Shown: positions 1 through 13,100, numbered from the stretch's first letter. The stretch: DNA of 64,000 nt from Lineus longissimus (GCF_910592395.1 NC_088318.1:18352349-18416348); one strand, 5' to 3'. A program made the numbers and translations. The notes: generated by a model not told the origin, from the letters alone.

Positions 1-4
1 TCAG

Positions 5-128
5 GAAATGTCACTATGGGTACTGCAACAATACTGACATCAATTGTGAGTGTTATCTCAAATATTCCAGCCCATGTTATTATGCTAAGGTGCAACTGCA
101 ACAAGACATGAACGTGATTTTGTTTTAA
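5..128 (+). CDS. Possible last exon of a cysteine-rich protein (partial)
   Basis: The window opens with TCAG, which reads as an intron 3' end, followed by a frame open from codon AGG at 3-5 to a TAA at 126-128. It encodes about 40 residues with five cysteines, including CHYGYCN and CECYLKYSSPC. The spacing resembles small disulfide modules of the EGF or EB kind and recalls the cysteine-rich gene nested in TCF25 at 15896-19209. No upstream exon can be seen because the window starts here. It could equally be chance reading frame in repeat-rich DNA. I do not recognise the protein. Confidence 0.3.
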
Positions 129-2702
129 ACTTCTAACGTATTTTGTTTGATGTTGAGGAGTTGTGAGAAAGTGGACACCAGACAATGTTTTCTTGAGGGT
201 ATTATCACTTGTATATGAACTGTTTTATGCCTGGACTTGAAGGTTTCTTTGTCAGTTTCTGTTCAGTTCAAATTCATTTTTTGCATGATTAAGTTAAAAA
301 TGGATATTCTGAGACTGGTCCAACTAAATTTCAGAGTTTATTCTGTGATTTCTCTGAAAGCTTCAAATATTGGTTCCGATTAATCAGTTTGCCAATGTTC
401 TTCTGATAAAATTGTGCTGTCATCATTCTTACAAGTGGTAATTGGGTAACGTATAATGATGATATATGTAAAATCTGTTTTGGTATTTGAGCAAGATTAG
501 GAGACATATCAGGGTATAATAAAGAAACTTGTTTGCCAAAAGTGTGTGAAGTTTCAAAGGTACAACCAATGTTCAATTGTGCTCCACCTATCTTTTGTTT
601 ATGTCTCAAACTGTACTTAAATTTGAAAAGTAAGAAAAGAATCCCTCCTCCAATGTCAATGTAAGGTTCTGTAAGCGTGTCCATGTCAACTTCATTGAAG
701 GACCCCTGTAGGATTACCTGTGATTTATGAGATCAGTATTTGATTTAGCAATAGTGTTATTTCTATTTAATGTTGATTCGCCGAGGAGAAGAGTGTAAGA
801 TATTCAACGGTCAATTTTATATTATTTTGTACTCTTGAGGTGAAATACGTTTAGATTAAATTATCTGTATTGACATGTTTAGGTGTCGTTCTTGTAGCTG
901 GATGACTCCTGTGTATTATTTATTTATTTGGCTGAGCGTTCTGTTCAAAATTGAAACTCGGGCTGTGAGGGATTATTAAGATGCAGTATTGTTGTTAGTG
1001 TAACCCAAGTGAAGCTGGTAAAACGGCTGGTGAAGGTTGGTTGTCCGATGCCGGACAAAAGGTGCCTGTCGACGCTGTAATACTAATATTACAGGAACGC
1101 ACCTGCATCGGGACTCAATGAGATTTTTCATGTCATAGTCAAGCATTCTGCTGACATGTTCATTCATTAGGTTCACGTTGGAGAAAACTGTATAAAATTA
1201 ACTGTAGGTAGCTTTTATGCATATGTAACTGTGGACCTCCTTAATTGTGCATCTCTTGACGTTTGAATAGCTAAATACAGTGGAACCTCCCTTAGCGGAC
1301 ACCTCTCTATTAGGGACAACCTCTCTATTAAGGACACTAGTTTTGGTCCCAAATTGGTTGTTTCCATTTAATTTGACCTCTCTCATCAGGTCACCTCTCT
1401 ATTAAGGACAGCACTTGTCAGTCCCAAGGGTGTCCTTAATAGAGAGGTTCTACTGTAGTTACAAAATAGAATGCCAGCTTAGCCAAGGGCATAGAAATGA
1501 TCAGCTGAATACTATAGTTGTCGAGATTATTAACTCTTGAAAATTATTGAAGTGAGATCTCGAATGATGTTTTTGCGAAAATCTTAGGTACAGGGTTAAG
1601 GCGGTGAACAGTGTTTTGTTAAGCAGTTTTAGAGGCAGATATGCATGGTATCACATTAATTAAGTTAGATTTGGCTACCATGAATGAAATAGAATTTTGT
1701 ACAGTTTTGTAATTTAGTATTTTTTATGAATCAAGTACTGCGGATTTTCTTCTAAGCAGTGTCACATCTTACTGAAATGTCCATTCAAACAGTGAGTCAT
1801 CTTCCACAAATAAAGAACTCGAGTATTTCTTGGACGATTATGACTGTTTGATTCTGGTCATGACCAGTTTGTAAAGGTTTTGCTATCATCTCTGTGATGT
1901 CAGCTGGTTCTGATTTTGTACATTGTGTATTTTTCTGCAGCCTTTCTTTTCCACAGCAAGCTTTGCCAAAAGTTGTTATTTTGACGGGCTTCTGCTGTCT
2001 TATTTTCAATAACTCCTCCTTTGAAATCTACGATATATACTCATGGGGCCTTTTTGTTGTCAACTAGTTTTCTCCACAAAAAGTGGCGAAAATGTGACCT
2101 CATACATTCTAGTTCCCTTGGATATCTTGAAGCTACAAGAGTTAAAATTCACACATTTCTGACGTGCTCATCGCGAAAATGAGGAGATGAATTTGTGAAT
2201 GTTAACCCATGATATATCGTGATGGTGTTTGAATAATGGGTTGTTGTTTTCCTGTCTGTGATCATGCCAAACATGTTCCAAGTGTCGAACTGTTATAACC
2301 GCTTGTAGTAAACCTGACCAGTCTCACCCATGACTTGTATAGATTGCTTTATTTAATATTCACGCGGATGCAATATTACAATAACTCCGTCCAGTTTACG
2401 CCATTCACTTACTCGTCTCACATCAGTACCCTGTCTACATGTGGTACATGGTTTCCTATCATATGAATCGTTGATATCGTATCAGATTTTTGAGCAATCT
2501 GGTTATTCTTACATTTCTTATGTGCTTGTTACCAAAATGGGCAGATCAGTTCGTGAATGTTGACTCTTGGTATTAGATCTGTAAAAATCATATGTACAAA
2601 TTAGTCTTGTATATCGATAATGATACATGTAGGATAGATGTACCATTGTTAAGTCTAGATCATTGTTCATGACAACATTGTTCATTTTGGTTCAAATCTT
2701 AG
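129..2702. other. Gene-poor stretch, no gene recognised
   Basis: AT-rich sequence without convincing exons. Minus-strand open frames such as 331-684 have no recognisable motif and no clear splice context. The only structured item is the short inverted-repeat element at 1276-1457. Confidence 0.5.
1276..1457. mobile_element. Short inverted-repeat element (MITE) with CTCTCTATTAAGGACA motifs
   Basis: The ends are inverted: TACAGTGGAACCTC at the left and GAGAGGTTCTACTGTA at the right. The interior repeats the motif CCTCTCTATTAAGGACA several times and has no coding potential. It is flanked by or begins with TA, as expected for a TA-target element of the Tc1/mariner kind, but the superfamily is inferred only from that. 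Diverged or partial relatives lie at 3771-3905, 9267-9325 and about 26740-26795. Confidence 0.6.
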
Positions 2703-2966
2703 CTGGGAGGTGATCAAGGAGGCATCCTCCATGCTCTGGGTGATTCAGCCATACCTCTAAAGGCTTTGGTCCTTTGTAAACATGGTGGTCTACCGATGGG
2801 CTCAACAAGGTCTCTGTCCAGCTCATTTGCGAAGGTGTATGACAGGACAGTGTTTGCTCTCACTGAAGGGTTGGGCGCCCTCTTGGAGTGTGTTAATAAG
2901 ACCAGTGTGACAAGTACATGTATATGGTACAATAAAGCAGTGCACATTGAAACAATAAGATTTTGA
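2703..2966 (+). CDS. Exon-like open frame, unidentified protein
   Basis: After an acceptor-like TCTTAG ending at 2702, a frame is open for 87 codons to a TGA at 2964-2966. The composition looks coding (LGGDQGGILHALGDS, then HGGLPMGSTRSLSSSFAKVYDRT, given here only in part) with sensible codon use up to about residue 70. The last 15 or so codons look like non-coding sequence and overlap an AATAAA at about 2930. It may be the final exon of a plus-strand gene whose earlier exons lie left of the window, or an exon that splices near 2910. I cannot name the family, and the earlier exons are not visible. Confidence 0.35.
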   Translation: MGGDQGGILHALGDSAIPLKALVLCKHGGLPMGSTRSLSSSFAKVYDRTVFALTEGLGALLECVNKTSVTSTCIWYNKAVHIETIRF

Positions 2967-3770
2967 TCATCCAATCATTAATCTGTCCAAACCTGTCGAT
3001 TTCTTTCACAGGGTATGCATGACATTTGTTTATCCAGTGACATTTCCATCCATGACGTGAAGTTACTGTCGTTCTGTGCTATACACTCATGCAACATTTT
3101 ACATGATATTATTTTGAAATCGTGTAAAGGCCATATTTCTAAGTGTGACTAGTTTAATGAATCGATATTCCCTCCATTTTTCTCTTATGTTTCTTGATGA
3201 GAAGAACTTCAATAAATGACTTGCCTTCATTTTCTCCAGACTTTTTCCACCTCAGTGGGAAGTTGTCTGTGATAAATTATTGTCCTCCTACAAGGTCGAT
3301 AACATTTTAAAATGTATTGTTGCCCTCCTACAAATGTTGGTAAATATCTAATTGTAAATCCTGCATAATGTTGTGAATCAATGGAAACTGATTGCAAATG
3401 ATGATGTAATTTTTTGTCTCAATTCAGAGACTTCATTTTTTTCTCAATTCTGAGAAACAATTGAAATTTTTGGCCTCTCGCTCCCTTCTTTAATGTAAAT
3501 GTAATGTTCCACTTAAAGATTGACTGTTAAGAATGTTTTAAAAGCTAATTGCATGGTCTGGCTTATAAAAGCATTGTGAGATTTAACACGCTTTAGTAGT
3601 CCTTCTTACTCTACACCAATAATGCTTCAACTTCAGATAAACAATATTTTTAGGGGACCAAGTTCCTTCGTTTTACCGCCAGGAGGAGATGTTGACATTA
3701 CGGTCAGGTATCAGTGATGTTTCCATGCTGAACCAACTATACAGGATAGATCTGTTATTCACACCTGGCT

Positions 3771-3905
3771 AATAAGGACACCCTCTCTATAAAGGACACA
3801 TGTTTTGGTCCCAGCTTTCAATTCAAAATGATCTCTGGACATCTGTGTATCAAGGACAGAGTCAGTCAGTCACAAGGGTAGCCTTTATGGAGGGGTTCTA
3901 CTGTC
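3771..3905. repeat. Partial copy of the 1276-1457 MITE
   Basis: It contains AATAAGGACACCCTCTCTAT, GTTTTGGTCCCA and a right end GAGGGGTTCTACTGTCC matching the right terminus of the 1276-1457 element. The left terminus is not recognisable, so this is a decayed copy. Confidence 0.5.
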
Positions 3906-4339
3906 CTACCATGGCCTCCTCTGCATTGGGACACAATAATTACAACGATACAAATTGTTTATCATTGTTTACTACTCTGTACCGAATTCTATTTGTAGTT
4001 TTCAAAAGGACAATGTCAAGTGTAACGTCCTTTGACTGTTTTCTTTGCATTCTGTGTTTCTGTAGGTTGCCTTCTCCAAATGTGTATAGTAAGCAGGTTT
4101 CTGCAGAAAATCTTATTTATATAATATGGTAATAAAAGTATTAGGATATACATTGTCTTGTGTTATTATATCATTGTTGGAGTGAGTTTTCTACGGGCCC
4201 TAGTGATGATGTGTCCTTTTGCAATGTGAGCAATGTTGGATTGTGTTCCAAACCCCATTGACCAATGACACATACAAAATCTGAGACTAACATGTACACA
4301 GCACTGTCGCTATCGGCTGGGACAAATACTTAGGGTACA

Positions 4340-4700
4340 GAAGGTCACAATCAGCTGGGACAGAGAACACTTCCACAACCACTAATGGAATCGGGTATAA
4401 CTGTCCTAATACTGATCCAGAGTGGGAATGGGACCTGGCTGCCCCACCGTCTTGTCAGCAACAATACATTATTAGAAACACGACACACCCTGTAGAGAAA
4501 TGATACATTCAGTAGAGACATGGTCCACCTTGTAGAAACATGGTCACTTTGTTGGGAAAGCGACATCCAGATCAGACAGAGTACGCCTAGTAAAGGGGCA
4601 TGGACTTGGTACACCAAGTAGCAACACTGCCATGGTGCGCTATGAAGGGGGAGGGCACATCCAGAAGAGACATGGGGCACCATGCAGAACCTGACACACC
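4340..4700. repeat. Dispersed copy of the array's 'GAGACATGG' minisatellite block
   Basis: The stretch with GAAACACGACACACCCTGTA, CAGTAGAGACATGGTCCACC and TTGTTGGGAAAGCGACATCC matches, with scattered differences, the block at about 48240-48480 in the tandem array 43 kb away. Units are degenerate and roughly 23-26 bp. A segment just upstream (GGTATAACTGTCCTAATACT, then CCAGAGTGGGAATGGGACC) recurs at 5223-5290, so the local region also carries a direct duplication about 840 bp apart. Open frames here are incidental. Confidence 0.6.
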
Positions 4701-5349
4701 CTGCAGATCAGAGCAATGGCACACAATTGGGGAGAAGGCGAAAAGGAACATCCATTAGAGGGAAGGGCCAGGCCGGTCTACTGTCTCATAGGCCAAAGTC
4801 ATTTCTGAACATGGTCGTCCCCAGCAGATAAACAACATAGAGCCATGGTAAATCCATATGACATTTAGTGTCACATCTTTACAAGTCCTCGTCACTTTCA
4901 AGTACCGCCATCTAAGCTAAGAAATTGGAACTAGGCATTTGCGTAAAATTAAAAATATCGCCCGTTTTTAGGGCGGGGGACGATTTACAGCTGGAACCCC
5001 TGAACCAGCTCCCGCAGATCCGTCATTCATTGAGTCAAAGCAAATATGAACCTGGTTTAATCATGCGGTTTATCTTAACTATACTATACCTATCAAGTTG
5101 TTTATATACCCTTCAGTTTCTTGCTGCATTGTTCCCACCGGGACGTCTTGTATACGTTTCATGTAGTACTGCTTATCCACGGCAGAGGAGCGAGGGAGGA
5201 AAGACTGTCGTTTGAATTGACCAGAACCTGGTATAACTGTCCTAAAAGACTTATCCAGAGTGGGAACGGGACCTGCTAACCCATCCGACTTGCCAAAGCG
5301 GTGAAAGATCAGATTAGTGCTAGCCAATATTTCTCTGGCATGATAGAGA

Positions 5350-5540
5350 ATGACGAATTGGGGAAACAATCCGTCTTGAAGACATAATATTAGTGTGAGC
5401 TCCAGGTGATGGTGAACCGGGGAACAATCTACCCTGAAGAGAGATCACTGCTGGCTCTTGGCGATGGAGGGAACAATCCATCTAAAAGACAGTTAAGTGC
5501 TGTATTGGGAGAACAACTAATCTTGAAGACATACTAGTGC
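5350..5540. repeat. Degenerate minisatellite, GGGAACAATCCATCTTGAAGACA type
   Basis: Three or four diverged units contain GGGGAACAATC followed by a variant of TTGAAGACA and then CTCTGGCGATGG-like sequence. The same motif forms the cleaner 58-bp tandem repeat at 23360-23720, so both belong to one dispersed minisatellite family. Confidence 0.5.
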
Positions 5541-5935
5541 TAGCTAATGACCTGGACACGTGGGGCGCAGTTGATTCTGCAGGTATGAAAGATGGCCAAA
5601 CGATTCCTTCTTTGTAGATTTGACAACCCTGGAAAGCATATCTACTTTGATATTTGTACTTTCCCGGAAATGCAGTGAATATTCTTGTACCTGTTGAGTT
5701 TATCTATGAATTTCAACAAATCTTGATTCATTTCACCGGGACACTTTCTCAATCCTCAACAAAAAGTCCCAGGGAGCGAAACGACTGGGGCGAAACCACC
5801 GGATACCGGCTAAAGGACCTCCGGCTGAGGTGGAAATGGTCAAATTTACTTGAACGTAATTTTTCCTGCTTGTGAAATTTGTTTTACATTTCACCCAAGA
5901 AAGTGTCTCAAAGGCAAAATTTCATTTGCAAAATA

Positions 5936-8900
5936 ATGTCATCAAGGGCACTACGAAAATTGAGAAAAGATCAGGATTCTGTTGTTCCTGATTTAGTGGC
6001 TGGAAATGCAGATAATGAAGAATTGGATGACCATTTGCCACAAAATATTGTAAAATCAAAAAAGTCTAAGTCCAAAAATAAGGGGAAAGCTGTTGCAAAT
6101 CCTTTTGATTTGGTAAGTAAGACGTATCGTGCCTTTAGTTGCCTGGCCCAGTGCATCCAACCAAGGATTAAGCCTGCCACCATGACCACTGTAGTGTAGG
6201 CCCAAGCCCTGCCATCTCATGCTACCAGTTGTAGACGAATTCGAAGAAGTTAGTTTTGGCGCTGACCAGTCTTTTCACTTGACTACTGTTGGCTTGCTTT
6301 ATTCATCATGGTTCGCAGAGAGATCTTTTCAACATCTTGGGCGATTCTAGGGGTTTCTTATTTCTACTTATTAGTTTAAAATACATGACAATTCCTTCAT
6401 TATTCATTGTCCCTTGCTCGCTGTGAGTGACCGGAGCTCATGACTTTGTCTGCTTAATTCAACTTGAGGGGCACAACGTGTAGTTGTATTGTGAAATTTG
6501 AATTGACATCTTCTCTAGCTCAATGAAGATGGAGATGAGAATGACGTTGATATTCCGTTACCTGGAGATGAGGACAGTGGACAAGATAAAGAAAACACTG
6601 AGGAAGTGAACACAGGTGCTGTCAAGAAGAAGAAGAGAAAGAAGAAGAAAAAGTCAAAAAATATGGAGTCGGAGGCTACTGATGGAAACGATCAGAAGGT
6701 ATGGATGATCCCGTTGCCTTACTGACCGAGAATCTAATCTTAATCTTGTGTTTCCAAGGCCTGCCGAGCGACCTGCCCTCGAGCGTGCCTGATAGATATC
6801 TGGGACACTCTTATACATTGACCATTACATTTCGGAAGCAAACTAGGATTTCAAAATGAAGAATGTGTAAACTGGCAAACTTCTAACATCGCAAACCTTA
6901 CGCGGTTTACAGTAATTTGGAAATAGAAAAGTGCCAATCATATTTTCGTAATGTAATGTTTTCAGGAAGATGAAGACATAGAGGCTGTGATAAAGGAAGT
7001 GAATGATATGTATGGTGACATCGGGTGCCATGGCAAGACAGATGCCAACCAAGAGCACATGACCACCATGACTATGAGAGCTTTATTGAATGTGGAACAC
7101 AAGTAAGATATTATATTTTGTGGTCTATTTTACGCCTTTGTTGTTCATGAGATGGATCAAGCCTGATGATGCAGAGGAAATGTCAGTCCAGGTTCAAAGA
7201 AACCATTCTTTTTTAGTAGCTCCTCCCCTGAAAAGAGTTCTTGATAAATGTTCACATAGTTTACAGCTATCACAGCATTTTGTTGTTTTATTTTCAGACA
7301 TCTAAATCCTGATACAGAAATGAGACGAATATTTGGTTCACGTGTTGTACAAAGTGAACAGACGTAAGTATTCCATCATTACTAATGTACTTTTCAAGGT
7401 GTAAAAACCTGGCTGTTTTAGGGAACAGACGCAGTGAGCAATCCCTGAACCACACAGCTGACCTATCCACCAACGTCCAGGTTGGCACAGAGTGGTTGTC
7501 CTGAGGATGTAACCTTTGGCTCACGATGACATTAAGTACTCCCCCTGCATCTGACATGCATAATTTTCATCCTACACTCTGCCCCAACTGGTCCCAGGCC
7601 AGGGTTCGTCTTGCCCCATGAAAGAGCTCGGTGTTTATCCCACAGAGCGATTGATAAACTCTAATCTTTGTTTTTCAAGACGGCGGAACAGAAACAGGAA
7701 TCGGCAGTATCATAAATCCACTTGGCTCGCTCATCCAAAAGATACGTGGCCCCCAATGGGAAAAACTGGTCTTTCAATGCGTCTTCTTGAAACCAAGCAG
7801 GGAAACCAATTCTTTGCTTTCGAACACAACCAAGCATACCAGGAAATCGAATTCAAATTCTTAGATGCTGTTGAATCGTTCGATCCTCAAAATATAGTTG
7901 TAAGTAAAATTAATTCTTCATTTCTTGGATTACTGAATTGGAAGAAGGTGTCTTGTTTCAATTCTGAAACATCACATGACACTAACTTACTTGTGTTTTT
8001 TTCGAACATTTCTTAATCTTATTCTTAAAACGACCATTTGTTTCATTTTCAGAATGTTCTAAATCTCCAGTCTTACCATATAAACTCACTCCTCCAGCTC
8101 AGTGAAGTGTGTAAGATGAGTGAAGACATACAAATGGCCACTGAGTTCATAGGTAAGGTGTAGCATAAGCTAACTTGACCTGTGAGATGAGGGTTAGGTC
8201 TGACTTGTTCTAACATTACATGAGATCAAGGAGGCGTCACATTGGTTCCACTCCTATGTCTAAGTTAGAGTAATAATGTTGTATTGATCAAAATGAACCG
8301 TCACATTTTGTCGTACGAACTTATTACAGTTTTTGCTGTCAAGAAAAAAACTTCTGTAACCTCAGTTGTTTTCTTCTCCAGAGAGGGCGCTATATTCCTT
8401 TGAGTGCTGCTTCCACTCGTTATTCAGCCTGACCCAGGGACGGTGTCGTTTGGACTACAGACGGCCAGAGAATCGAGCATTCTACATTGCTTTATTTCGT
8501 CAGCTGATATTTGTGGGTCAGAAAGGCTGCTATAGGACAGCGTTAGAATTTTGTAAATTAATCCTTAGGTAGGTGTAGAGTTCCATCTGTGAAGGTTGAA
8601 TTCTCCTACACGTTATGTATCATAATCAATCTTGACATAATCTAGGCAAAATGGAAAGTTGATTGACACTAAGGTCTGTGATGTCACAGGTGATGTCTTT
8701 AGACGTGACATCACTTGGTGTTGTAATCAGCGTCATAGGTTGTGCTCTGTGTCAGTTTCATGTGTTTATATACACCTATCACCAGTGCCAATGAAAAGAC
8801 GTTTACTGTTTGAACGTCATTTAGAAAGTAGTGTCTCTCTTCCCTTTTAGTTTGGACCCTGACAACGACCCGTTATGCATCCTGCTCATGTTGGACTTCT

Positions 8901-10037
8901 ATGCACTTAGATCTGATCAGTATGCTTTCCTAGTCAGAATGTATCAAGAATGGGAGGTAAGTACCATGTCCAGTTTACTAGTAAGATGAGAGTTGGTGTT
9001 CTGGCTGAACTAGGCATGCGATACGAGATCCGCAGCTCAAACAAGTACAGCACCAGGACTCGATTGCATCATATGTTGATATCTGTCTTTACATTCTTCA
9101 ATTCTTTCTTCAGGCTCACAGAAACCTCACCTTCCTGCCAAACTTTGGTTTCTCCATGCCACTGGCGATGTTCCATTTAGCATTACAAGGTGATGGAGAC
9201 TTCTCTCAAGCTGATGACATGGTAAGATCTGCAACCAAAACAAGTTCACCAGAACACTGTGTGGTTGAAATGGAGTGGAACCTTCTTTAGGTGACACCTC
9301 TCTGTTAAGTGTATGGCAACCAAATGGAAAATCATATAGAAATTACTGTTATGAGGTTGTGCAAACTCGTATTTCAAAAATACACGAAACCACAAAAGAA
9401 AATGGTCGCCAATATGACTTGGTTTATGACTTGGCACATTTGGTGATTATTTCACAGGCTATAGAGCCATTTGTCATCATGTTTATTTCAAAACTGACTA
9501 TCATTTGTTGAGGAAAGTCCTCTTTAAGTCTTGTTTTGACTTCAGCTCCAGAACTCGCTGCTCATGTTTCCTGGACTCTTACTACCTCTTCTGGAAGAAT
9601 GTAGTGTCAAGCCAGATCCACAGGTGGCAGCACATAGCTTCTTCAGAAACAGTCAACAAAGGTAGGACCAGTTATATTCAGTGGACATCTGAAATTCTGT
9701 CCTCATATTTGTTAGGTGAGAGTACACCTGTACATCTACGTAGAGTACATCTTGAGAGTACACCTGTGAATGCACTCACAAGTCACACATAGCGTGTGAT
9801 CTCGGGGCGTGTGATGGCATACAAGGAACGACTGTGGGATCCGAAATAATGCGACCTTGGCAGCCCTGGGCAGTCGACCCGAAGTGATTCCATTCATAAT
9901 CGCTAGAGATGAACACAACGAATATGTATCAGGATAGTACTTTTATTTTGAATCATCTCTGAATACATGTGAATACCATTTTTAGCTCAGCTGAAAAGCT
10001 GAGCTATTCATATGAGTAAATGGTAGAATGAGTGTCC

Positions 10038-10104
<67 letters not shown>

Positions 10105-13100
10105 CGTTAAACAGGCACGTTTCAAAACTATGGCGGATAGGCGATAGATTTTCCCTCTGAGGCGTTGAGACCCTTCAGGACTCCTGAATAGACCAAATGT
10201 GGGTCCGGCAGGATGAGCGGTTTGGCCACTAGGTGGCACCGAGCGAAATTTTCCAAAAACTTTTCCAGCAGCTGATTTCTTAGTTGGGGATCATGAATCA
10301 AATCTAATTTTATAGAGCAAAGCTTTCTCTTTCATTATCAATAGGCGTAGTTCATGAATTTCTCACCAGGTGGTGTTACTGGCGCAATTTAGTGAGCACC
10401 CTCCAAGAAGAGCATTTTAAATTTCGCGCGAGTTATCCCACGTCCAATCACACGTGCAGCGAACGTCACGTCTCGAGTCTGCGCAGTTCAGACGTAAGGA
10501 GACCATGCTATGGAATAGATCGCGTTCTGTCAATTCAGAGGTAAGTTCTCATTAAATTCACAATTTCATAGGCGATAATATTTGGCTGCTTGTGTTATTG
10601 CATGTTGATGACATTAGGGAAGGCTTGGATTGTTTAATTGGATGTGATTAATTTGAAATAGTTCGTCGACGATCGTTGAAAAACGATCTGCGAAATGCAG
10701 CTTGGTTGGTCTGAGAAACGATGTCAAAGTCCGGCTTTAAATCATGGATTTCTCAACAAATAACTCTTGTCACATAGCAGAACTAATGTGAATAAACAAG
10801 ACAATAATAAACATCGTTCTGATATCATCGGGTAAGGTTGCCAATGTACATAAACAGTGTAATTGAGGATCGACTCCAGCGATTTGAAATGTCAACAAAC
10901 AATAAATGCGATAGCTGATACACACTGACACTTGCACACTGTACATAGCACAATGCTTCAAACGGGGCCGATTCATCACTCTTATCACAATGTATTCCCA
11001 ATCATATCATCAATGAACTTCCTTGATCATTCGGCCCTAGCGCCTTATCAGTTGTTGTTGGCCTTGTATTTTGATATAAAACTTGGCTAGCTTACCTATT
11101 CTATCAAAATTAAAATGTTATCTCCTCATCATGTTTTGCAGGACAGGAATGATCTGCAGCTGCATTTGAACATATTTGGTGACCACATCTCAAAGATGAC
11201 CAAGAGAGAGGATCGAGCTATGACTTTGCACATCCCATCGACTTCGGTGTTCACCAGTGCAATCATCAGAAGAGCCAGGCAATTCTAGTATTCAAGTATT
11301 TCATTCTGTAATACTTACCTCAAAATTTACTAAATAAAGAAAACCACATGTGGCAGTTGGTTAAAAAAATCAAGTCTATCTGTTTAAAGTTTTTACTTGC
11401 TATCATTATTATCAACATTTCAATGGTGGCATTCTGCTAAGGTTTGTTAAGAGTTTCACTTGACTTAAGCAGGGTGTACACTAGTAAAATATTAGCAACA
11501 TTTTACCAACATTTTACCAACATTTTACCAACATTTTACCAACATTTTACCAACATTTTTACAACAATTTTGCAACAAGCCCTTCAAGGCCCTGTGTTCA
11601 CTAGCAACAAATTAGCAACATTTTTACAACATGTTGGTAAATTGTTGCAAACTTTTTAGTGGGAACAAAGGGAAATAGGTATTTTGGAGGGAAAATGGAT
11701 GATTCCAAGGAGAGAAGATGTGTTTTGAGTGCTTCTGCAGCAATTTTAGCTGTCATTGTTGAGAGACGGAAGAGGCGGCGAAATAACCAAAGAGAATATG
11801 GACCAGGCCCTGGATCAAAATGAGGGTGGATGATGGGGCATACCACTGCCTGTTAAGGCCGCGTATCCATAGGGTATGCCCTTGTGTAGTGTGGCGTTAT
11901 GGCGTAACAGCCTTGTGACCTGGCACTATAGCTGCGCTTACACCACGATATATTGGTGGACCAATTGCACTTACACCACCACATTGCCGCGACAAATTGG
12001 TTCGGCAATCCATTGCCGATACAAATTGCCGAGCGAATTTGTCCCACCAAGCTTGATGGTCCAAATCGCCCGGCTTGTTAAAAGCTCGGCTTTGTCGTGG
12101 TGTACGCGCAAATGGATCGGCAATTAGCTAGTTAGATGGTTCGGCTCCAGGCGGCGCTTTCAAAATGGCGCTTTCTGCGTTCTGCTTATTGTTTGCGCGC
12201 CATCTGTAGCCGGATTTTATAACTAGCTGCAGCGCTGGTGTAAGCGCTTGGTGGATTTTCGATGGTGCGGCATTGGTTCCCGAACCAAGATTGGTGGTCC
12301 ATTTTCAGGTGGTGTAAGTGCGGCTTATGCCCTGCGTCTCCATTGGATATTCCTTTTTGGTCATGTAGGCCTTTGTAGTCCTCATTTCGCAGCAGTCAAT
12401 CGCGTTTATCCGCACGCTGTCATTATTTCAGAAGACAATTTCTTATGAATATTGAAAATGAAAATACAAGTAACTTGTATTTTCACTTGCAACATCAAAT
12501 TGACATGTACATGTATATAAAACCTGACTTTTAAGCAACAAATTACAGGTTCGTGCTTGTTATGATAATCATCAGTTTCGGGGTCCCAGAGTAGTTCCCG
12601 TTGATGAACCTCTTGAATTAATTTCGCCTCAGACATTGCTTCCGTGTTGTTCCCTCGCAAAAGAATGGACATGTTCAATCCCAATATGGGCCTATATTCC
12701 CAATCCACAGTGCATATATGCCCGCAATGTGACACGGCATAACCTATGGGAACGATCAATAACACCAACGAAGGTTCATTGTCCGTGTGGCGCGCCAGGC
12801 GGTAAAAAGGGAATGTTGTGCAGGGCACGGAACAGCCTATGGATACGCAGCCTAAAGGAGTTGCGGCTGACTGACAAGCCGTCATACAAAAACTTCTAGA
12901 AAAGGTTTCATCACCCTACGAAGCAAGACACTCACTTGAGAGTTGCTATACCTGCTTCTTGTTCAAGTCACATGAACTCCGGTAGATCACATGACGCAAA
13001 TCCTATTTCTGATTGGCTGAAGAGTTTGCAACATTTTTACAACATGCAACAAAGAATTGCATTGCATTTAATTTGCAACAATTTTACAACATGTTGTAAG

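Larger units (their letters stand above)
2967..5935. other. Intergenic region with dispersed repeats and TCF25 5' flank
   Basis: No further exon is supported. The region contains a partial MITE (3771-3905), a block related to the large array (about 4340-4700), a second copy of part of that block (5223-5290), and a minisatellite-like stretch (5350-5540). The last 300 bases before 5936 would include the TCF25 5' untranslated region and promoter, but I see no clear TATA box. Confidence 0.5.
11857..12854. mobile_element. Inner ~1 kb inverted-repeat element carrying a MADF-like fragment
   Basis: AGGCCGCGTATCCATAGG at the left matches, inverted, CCTATGGATACGCAGCCT at the right with one difference. 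Flanking TTA and AAA could be a mutated 3-bp target duplication. The element encloses a palindromic MITE (11931-12324) and a minus-strand frame resembling the start of a MADF domain (12550-12636). MADF/Myb-like proteins are the typical second gene of PIF/Harbinger transposons, so that assignment is reasonable but unproven. Confidence 0.5.

Noticed and set aside
331-684. Minus-strand 117-residue open frame
   Set aside because: No recognisable motif, no splice or poly(A) context, and AT-rich composition like its surroundings.
12406-12885. A full 159-residue minus-strand protein
   Set aside because: Only the central 29 residues look like a domain (MADF start); the rest is AT-rich low-constraint sequence across transposon termini.
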